From contig JANQEF010000071.1 in the NCBI GenBank assembly GCA_028278465.1, positions 1 through 17,381 on the forward strand: 17,381 nucleotides of DNA, read 5' to 3'. Shown here one piece after another: positions 13,063 through 17,381 of the stretch. Source of the stretch: Dehalococcoidia bacterium (lineage in GTDB: Bacteria > Chloroflexota > Dehalococcoidia > Lucifugimonadales > Lucifugimonadaceae). Within the stretch, counting starts at the first letter, position 1, and every line of letters starts with the position of its first letter. The notes beneath the pieces are model-generated. The model was given only the letters and a program-made list of their open reading frames with translations, made no database searches and was not told the DNA's origin. The position numbers were made by a program, and so were the translations under genes.

Positions 13063-14601
13063 TCAGGCGGAAGGCCGCTCGGCCTGGCTGTCGCCCTCTT
13101 CGTCGATGTCGGCAGCGAGGTCGTTGATGCTGCCGCCGATGCCTTCGACCGATTCCAGGAGTGAGCCGAGTTGCTCCGCAGCGTCCTGGATGGAGGATAT
13201 GTCGATGCCCTGCGCAGCGGCGGCCGGGTCGGCTTCGATGACGTCGTCGTCAACTTCGATCTCGTCCCAGTCGACCTCATCGGATTCTGAATCGATGTCG
13301 GCATCGAGTTCGGATTGTGAATCGGCGAGCATGTGGACCGCAGACTCGTCGTCTTCGACTTCGATCTGTTCGTCGTCGAGCGCCGGTTCCGATACGTCTT
13401 CGGCAGCGGGTTCGTAGTCTTCGCCTGTGAGTACCTGAGCCACCGACTCTTCTGCCGGGTCCGCAACATCTGCCTTGGACGCGCTTCCAGCCGGTCCGGC
13501 CGCACCGAGTACTGTGTCGAGTCCGCTCGCGGCGTCGAGGATCGCCGTCAGTTCCTCTTCATCGACCTGGTCGAGAATCGGCCCCTCCACGTCGCCTTCG
13601 CTTGATATCAGGTCCGCCATGCGTGTGATCTCGGCTACGTGCCCGTTGTCCTCGGCCTCGGCTGATTCGCCGTCGCCTGTGTCCGCCTCTTCATCCTGTT
13701 CATCCTGCGCCATGATCACTTCACGCTCCGCCTGCTCCTGCCGCTTCTTTGAAGCCCGCTCCGCCTGATCGTGCTCACGGGGGAACCAGAGCGACATGGC
13801 GGTGCCGCCGAGGATCGCCGCTTTTTCGGGCAGGCCGAGGCCAAGTTCCTTCACGAATAGGTGCAGGTTCTGCGCGTACGACGTGCCCTTCGACCACAGT
13901 GCGTTCGGGAAGTTCGATCCCCAGACGCAGCGCTCGGGACCGAACGCGGCGATCACCCGCTTCAGCGGCTCGTGCATGTCGACGTGCGGGTAGACGCGGT
14001 ACGAGCCGTGCGTGCCGCTGGTCAGCTTGGCATAGACGTTGGGCAGCTTCGCCAGCCGTTCCAGCGCAAGCAGCGTCTCCTCTGTCTTCTGGCGCGTGTT
14101 GAGCATGAAGCAATGGTCGATCACGATCTTCAGGTCGCCGAGGTCCTGCGCCATCAGTTCGATCTCGGGCACACGGTCCAGGTCGTCCATCACCATGCAG
14201 TTGACCGGGATCCCGAGTTCCATCGCCTTTGACCACAGCCGTCGCACGCTGGGCGTTGCGATGCGGCTGATCGAATCGGTCGTGCCGCGCAGGCCGCGTA
14301 TGTTGCTGTTGGCTACTGCGTCTTCGAGCAGATCGACGTGGGAAGGGTTGTCAGGGTCGAGTGTGACGACGCCGGTCGCCCACTCGGCGTGCGCCTTCGC
14401 CGAGTCCATGACGTAGCGGTTGTCGTGGCCGTAGAAGGTGCTGGTCTGGATGAAGACGGCACGGTCGACGCCCACGGCGTCCATCGCCTTCTTCAGGTCT
14501 TCAGCAGACGCTGGTTCGCCGGGCTCCCACGGCTCGTCGATGGTGGAATAGCTGGCCCGGTCTGGCGAGTAGATGTGCGGATGTGCGTCGACTATCGGCA
14601 T
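13063..14601 (-). CDS. Amidohydrolase (family 2) with long acidic C-terminal extension
   Basis: Residues 1-275 form a TIM-barrel amidohydrolase of the PF04909 type (decarboxylase/lactonase group): metal motif HPH (H7, H9), IDHCF (H163) and VWGSNFPNA near the end of the barrel (N230). Many members have Asp at this last position (GSDxP), but Asn occurs in some subfamilies, so activity cannot be judged. After ~275 there is a charged helix (EHDQAERASKKRQEQAEREV) and then, from about 298 to 512, an extension with about 70 Asp/Glu and only 3 Arg/Lys. A helical segment near 470-500 (IQDAAEQLGSLLESV) lies within it. The frame is continuous with no sign of a shift. The barrel is complete at about 275 residues, so the tail is an addition. 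The substrate is unknown; cytoplasmic, no signal peptide. Confidence 0.85.
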   Translation of the reverse strand: MPIVDAHPHIYSPDRASYSTIDEPWEPGEPASAEDLKKAMDAVGVDRAVFIQTSTFYGHDNRYVMDSAKAHAEWATGVVTLDPDNPSHVDLLEDAVANSNIRGLRGTTDSISRIATPSVRRLWSKAMELGIPVNCMVMDDLDRVPEIELMAQDLGDLKIVIDHCFMLNTRQKTEETLLALERLAKLPNVYAKLTSGTHGSYRVYPHVDMHEPLKRVIAAFGPERCVWGSNFPNALWSKGTSYAQNLHLFVKELGLGLPEKAAILGGTAMSLWFPREHDQAERASKKRQEQAEREVIMAQDEQDEEADTGDGESAEAEDNGHVAEITRMADLISSEGDVEGPILDQVDEEELTAILDAASGLDTVLGAAGPAGSASKADVADPAEESVAQVLTGEDYEPAAEDVSEPALDDEQIEVEDDESAVHMLADSQSELDADIDSESDEVDWDEIEVDDDVIEADPAAAAQGIDISSIQDAAEQLGSLLESVEGIGGSINDLAADIDEEGDSQAERPSA

Positions 14602-14771
14602 GTGATCGGCGGTTCAGGGCGGCGACTCGGCCCATTTCGCAAAGTATGTAGCCGTAGCATCGCAGATTCGCCGATCGTCGGCATGGTGGCCGACCGATGT
14701 GCGAGTACGAGAAGGGCACAGCGAGTTTGCCGCCTGTTGAGGGGTGGATACCGGATGAGGTTGGCGGTCGT
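14602..14771. other. Upstream region of the amidohydrolase, no gene seen
   Basis: About 170 bp lie between the amidohydrolase start and the repeat island. It should hold the minus-strand promoter; no clear -35/-10 pair was found. No coding frame or repeat was recognised. Confidence 0.35.
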
Positions 14772-14881
14772 GTGTTTCCTGAGCGGAGTGAAACGAAGTC
14801 GAAGGACCTCTGGAGCCCAGACTTATCCTGACAAGACGGGTTGGCTCCTCAAGAGACCCTTCGACTTCGCTCAGGGAACAC
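14772..14881. repeat. Repeat family A, copy 2
   Basis: A 110-bp copy that begins GTGTTTCCTGAGC and ends GCTCAGGGAACAC, a 13-bp terminal inverted repeat with one mismatch. It has the same length as copy 1 at 3298-3407 and shares the core TCCTGACAAGACG. The inner arms CGAAGTCGAAGG and CCCTTCGACTTCG are inverted. Confidence 0.8.
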
Positions 14882-15082
14882 CGCCACCCTTCGTCCCGAG
14901 CGGGTGCGAGGGACCCGGTGGGCGGGGCGATCCATCTGCAGTTGTCTCTGAATTAGCAACTACCAGATACGCGCCATCGGAGAGCGAGCTTGACGGTGTG
15001 TTGGGCCCAGCACCTCATCCAGGTCCTTCGCTGCCACTCAGGACGAAGGGGTCTAGGCTTTGCCGGGACGAGGCGCACCCTT
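14882..15082. other. Non-coding spacer within repeat island
   Basis: No gene is seen. Around 15020-15050 there is CCTTCGCTGCCACTCAGGACGAAGG, which can fold on itself and looks like a degraded piece of repeat family A. The rest is unexplained. Confidence 0.35.
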
Positions 15083-15101
15083 CCCTTCGACTCCGCTCAG
15101 G
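15083..15101. repeat. Half copy of repeat family A (right end)
   Basis: CCCTTCGACTCCGCTCAGG matches the right terminal arm of family A (CCCTTCGACTTCGCTCAGG in copy 2) with one mismatch. No left arm lies at the expected distance, so it is probably a relic. Confidence 0.55.
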
Positions 15102-15130
15102 GCAAGCTAGCTCAGGATGGCATCATCAAC

Positions 15131-15170
15131 GACCCTCCCTCTAGCTCCCTCCCAAGCTGGGAGGGAGGAT
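15131..15170. repeat. Repeat family B, copy 3
   Basis: GACCCTCCCTCTAG is followed by the same perfect hairpin as copy 1, CTCCCTCCCA-AGC-TGGGAGGGAG. It ends 2 bp before family A copy 3. Confidence 0.7.
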
Positions 15171-15172
15171 CT

Positions 15173-15275
15173 GTGTTTCCTGAGCGGAGTGAAACGAAGT
15201 CGAAGGATCTATAGAGCTAACGGTGGTCCTGACAGGATCAGTTCCCGGACCAGAGACCCTTTGACAGGCTCAGGG
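15173..15275. repeat. Repeat family A, copy 3 (diverged right end)
   Basis: The left end GTGTTTCCTGAGCGGAGTG is identical to copy 2, the core TCCTGACA is kept, and AGACCCTTTGACAGGCTCAGG is a diverged right arm. The terminal GAACAC is missing. The B unit directly before it makes a composite B-A arrangement. Confidence 0.65.
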
Positions 15276-15335
15276 TCGCAGGATGTGCCGCCTTCGGCGT
15301 CACCGGGCACAGCAAGCGGCGCCCCTACCAAAAAA

Positions 15336-15372
15336 GACCCTCCCTCTAATTCCCCCTGCCAGGGAGGGAGGA
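15336..15372. repeat. Repeat family B, copy 4 (diverged), at the sulfatase 3' end
   Basis: GACCCTCCCTCTAAT matches the start of the other B copies, but the hairpin is altered to CCCCCTGCCAGGGAGGG. It ends 8 bp from the sulfatase stop, so in the minus-strand transcript it lies directly after the gene and could act as a 3' hairpin. Confidence 0.5.
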
Positions 15373-15380
15373 CTACTGAC

Positions 15381-16919
15381 CTACCTCGCAGGTCCTGTGT
15401 AGCTTGGTGGCGCTACCTGCGGTGGGTGCGGCCACGGGCGTTCCCAGCCCTCGCGGCCGAAGCGCGGGTCCTGCGACATGTCTCCGTTCTGCGCCAGTCG
15501 GTCGTGCCACGACTCCTGCGCCGACTCCATCACGTGCGCCGTCAGCTCGGCGTCCAGCCGTCGCAGCACATTCTGGTAATCGGCATTCGTCGCCAGGTTC
15601 CGCTGCTCCTGCGGGTCATGCTCCATGTCGAACAACAGCACCTCGCCTGTCGAGTACTTGTGCAGCTTGTACTGGCCATCGAAGTTCATCCAGCCATCGC
15701 CCAGCAGACCGAATATGCGCTCGCGTCCAGAACTTCCCGGCATCCCCTCGCCGGGCAGCGGCCGCGCGTCGTACCAGCCAGGAATGTCGGCCCCTCCGAG
15801 CGAGAGCATCGTCGGCGTCACGTCCCGCAGCTCCACCATCTCGTCCCGCACCTGCCCTGCCGGGATGCCCGGACCCATCGCTACCAGCGGCACACGGATC
15901 GCCGCCTCGAAGAACGACGCCTTGCCGATCAGGTTGTGGTCGCCAAGATAGTCGCCGTGGTCGGACGACAGGATGATGACGGTGTTATCGAGCAAGCCCT
16001 GCTCTTCCAGCGTGTCCAGCATCTCGCCGACCTCGTGGTCGATCTGCCTGACAAGGCCGGAATAGTGGCGGCGAATCCTGTGCTTCGCCTCGTCCGGGAA
16101 CTCGGTGTAGTCGACGCCGTTCCAGGGCCGCTTGTTGCCGTCTACGTTGCCCTGCCGCAGCTTCGTGATGCTGCCGGGAGCTTCCGGTGCGGCGGCCGGG
16201 ATCTTGGACTCGTCGATGCCTTCGAGGAACTCCTCTGCGGGGTCGTACGGGCAGTGCGGGCCGGGGAAGCCGACCATCATGGCGAACGGGCCTTCGTTGC
16301 CGTACTCGCGGATGAAGCGGCGCGCCTCTTTGCCGACGAAGCGATCCCACGAGTGCTCCCACGGCACGGTGCTGACAACGGCGCCCTTGCCGTCGTGGTA
16401 GCCGTCGAACTCGTTGCCGTGCATCTTGTGCAGGCCGAGCTCCTGCAGGTACTGGTAGTAGTCGTCCCGCACGTGCAGCCAGCGCTTGTCCTCGCACACC
16501 ACGCGGTACTGGAAGCCGCGGCGGTCGTCCCACGGATAGAAGTGCATCTTGCCGATGCCGGCGGTGTAGTAGCCGTTGTCGGCCAGAATCTCAGGCCACG
16601 TCTGCAGGCCGGCATCCCGGTAGTCGGCCCGCAGGTTGTGCAGGTTGCCGGTGACGCCGTTGCGCACGGCGTTCATGCCGGTGAGGAGCGCGGTCCTTGC
16701 GGGAACGCAGATGGGAGATGCGGAGAAGGAGTTCTGGTAGCGTACGCCGCTGCTGGCGATACGGTCGATGTTCGGGGTCTCGAACCAGTCGGCGCCGTAG
16801 CAGCCCAGGAAGTCGGCCCGGAGCTGGTCCGGGAACAGGAAGATGATGTTCGGCTTGTCTGGCAACCGGCTGGCCTCCATCTCGACGCTTGAGTTCGTGC
16901 GGGCGGTCGAGGTTATCAC
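15381..16919 (-). CDS. Type I sulfatase (formylglycine-dependent), cytoplasmic
   Basis: A 512-aa arylsulfatase/choline-sulfatase-like hydrolase that releases sulfate from sulfate esters. The active-site motif SPICVPARTALLTG carries CxPxR (C71, R75), where Cys would be converted to formylglycine. Other expected residues are D31/Q32 in FLFPDQ, K124 and H126 in GKMHF, H222, D320/H321 in SSDHGD, and K333. No signal peptide or membrane segment is seen, so it should act in the cytoplasm on an imported ester. The open frame starts with GTG at 16917-16919; an ATG at 16878-16880 would give 499 aa and starts closer to the conserved KPNIIFLFPDQ. Neither has a good ribosome site. It follows the deacylase with a 61-bp gap and may be co-transcribed. 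A formylglycine-generating enzyme is not in the window. Confidence 0.92.
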   Translation of the reverse strand: MITSTARTNSSVEMEASRLPDKPNIIFLFPDQLRADFLGCYGADWFETPNIDRIASSGVRYQNSFSASPICVPARTALLTGMNAVRNGVTGNLHNLRADYRDAGLQTWPEILADNGYYTAGIGKMHFYPWDDRRGFQYRVVCEDKRWLHVRDDYYQYLQELGLHKMHGNEFDGYHDGKGAVVSTVPWEHSWDRFVGKEARRFIREYGNEGPFAMMVGFPGPHCPYDPAEEFLEGIDESKIPAAAPEAPGSITKLRQGNVDGNKRPWNGVDYTEFPDEAKHRIRRHYSGLVRQIDHEVGEMLDTLEEQGLLDNTVIILSSDHGDYLGDHNLIGKASFFEAAIRVPLVAMGPGIPAGQVRDEMVELRDVTPTMLSLGGADIPGWYDARPLPGEGMPGSSGRERIFGLLGDGWMNFDGQYKLHKYSTGEVLLFDMEHDPQEQRNLATNADYQNVLRRLDAELTAHVMESAQESWHDRLAQNGDMSQDPRFGREGWERPWPHPPQVAPPSYTGPAR

Positions 16920-16980
16920 CCGACGCTGACGCGGCCAGCCGCGCCGCGTTGACCGGCAAACAGAAGCGCGGCTCAGCCGA

Positions 16981-17381
16981 TCACGGGACCGCTTCGCCTG
17001 CCAGCACGCCGGTCAGCCGCTCGTGGTCGACGGCGACCTGCCCGTTGACGATGACGTGCGGGATGCCTTCCGGGAACGCCTTCGGGTCCTCGAAGCTGGA
17101 ACGGTCGGTGATGTGGTCGGCGTCGAACACCACGATGTCGGCGAAGTTGCCGGGTGCGAGTACGCCGCGGCCCTTCAGTCCAAACCGTTCGGCCGGGTTC
17201 TGGGTCACTCTCTGCACCACCTGCTCCAGTGGATAGCCAAACCTGCGGCGCAGCCTGCCGACGACCCGCGGGAAGCAGCCGTACGCCCGCGGGTGCGGCT
17301 GCTGGCCGACCGGTATGGCGTCTGAGCCGACCATGTAGTCCGGCCTGTCCAGCAGCTTCATGACGTCCTCTTCGACCTGCC
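16981..17381 (-). CDS. N-acyl-D-amino-acid deacylase (D-aminoacylase), C-terminal part
   Basis: The frame is open through the right edge, so only the last ~132 residues are present and the start lies outside. MVGSDA contains the catalytic/metal Asp region typical of D-aminoacylases. HPRAYGCFPRVVGR, NPAERFGLKGRGVLAPGNFADIVVFD and the ending PEGIPHVIVNGQVAVD match the C-terminal barrel end and beta-sandwich of amidohydrolase family 3. These zinc enzymes release free D-amino acids from N-acyl forms. The missing N-terminal metal ligands cannot be checked. It is upstream of the sulfatase on the same strand. Confidence 0.88.
   Translation of the reverse strand, partial: QVEEDVMKLLDRPDYMVGSDAIPVGQQPHPRAYGCFPRVVGRLRRRFGYPLEQVVQRVTQNPAERFGLKGRGVLAPGNFADIVVFDADHITDRSSFEDPKAFPEGIPHVIVNGQVAVDHERLTGVLAGEAVP

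Noticed and set aside
14338..15144. 268-codon plus-strand open frame
   Set aside because: It starts antisense to the amidohydrolase and runs through repeat family A; no domain is recognisable.
15117..16892. 591-codon plus-strand open frame
   Set aside because: It is antisense to the sulfatase and begins in repeats B and A. The sulfatase frame has clear catalytic motifs, whereas this one is rich in Arg, His and Val typical of a GC-rich shadow frame.
1..17381. CRISPR array or complete insertion sequence
   Set aside because: No regularly spaced direct repeats were seen, and no reading frame resembles a transposase or Cas protein.

Overview
The window is GC-rich bacterial DNA. By inference it comes from a free-living heterotroph resembling the SAR202/Dehalococcoidia side of the Chloroflexota. 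The grounds are a mix of amidohydrolase, D-aminoacylase, sulfatase and HpcH/HpaI-aldolase genes and islands of short palindromic repeats between genes. No 16S rRNA or marker gene is present, so this placement is tentative.

Layout. 1-360 (-): N-terminal part of an unrecognised coiled-coil protein that runs off the left edge. 388-3225 (+): large soluble PAS-GAF-GAF-GAF histidine kinase with no response regulator nearby. 3226-3822: non-coding, filled with palindromic repeats. 3823-3896 (+): tRNA-Gln(UUG). 4010-4044: strong hairpin between convergent units. 4106-6473 (-): two ATPase genes of an oligopeptide-type ABC importer, with no permease or binding protein. 6647-8026 (-): class III aminotransferase. 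8237-11401 (+): sulfate-assimilation unit. 11417-12903 (-): FKBP-type lipoprotein isomerase downstream of an HpcH/HpaI-type aldolase. 13063-14601 (-): amidohydrolase with a very acidic C-terminal tail. 14602-15380: second repeat island. 15381-17381 (-): sulfatase preceded by the C-terminal part of an N-acyl-D-amino-acid deacylase that runs off the right edge.

The most interesting element is at 8237-8390. An extended -10 promoter is followed within about 0-4 nt by a 23-codon ORF with three closely spaced Cys codons (C-A-C-T-C). A perfect 8-bp GC-rich hairpin with five T residues comes next, then cysH-cysD-cysN, which are translationally coupled by overlapping stop/start codons. Two alternative base pairings (8269-8278 with 8338-8347, and 8311-8322 with 8355-8366) fit a classical transcription-attenuation switch controlled by charged tRNA-Cys. 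CysD and CysN make APS from sulfate. CysH carries the CC...CxxC iron-sulfur motif of APS reductases and would reduce APS directly to sulfite, so no APS kinase is needed; none is seen here.

Other points of interest: both ABC ATPases have lost the C-terminal cysteines of the GCxFxxRC motif in parallel, an amidohydrolase carries a tail of roughly 215 acidic residues, and a family of ~110-bp MITE-like palindromic repeats occurs in three copies.
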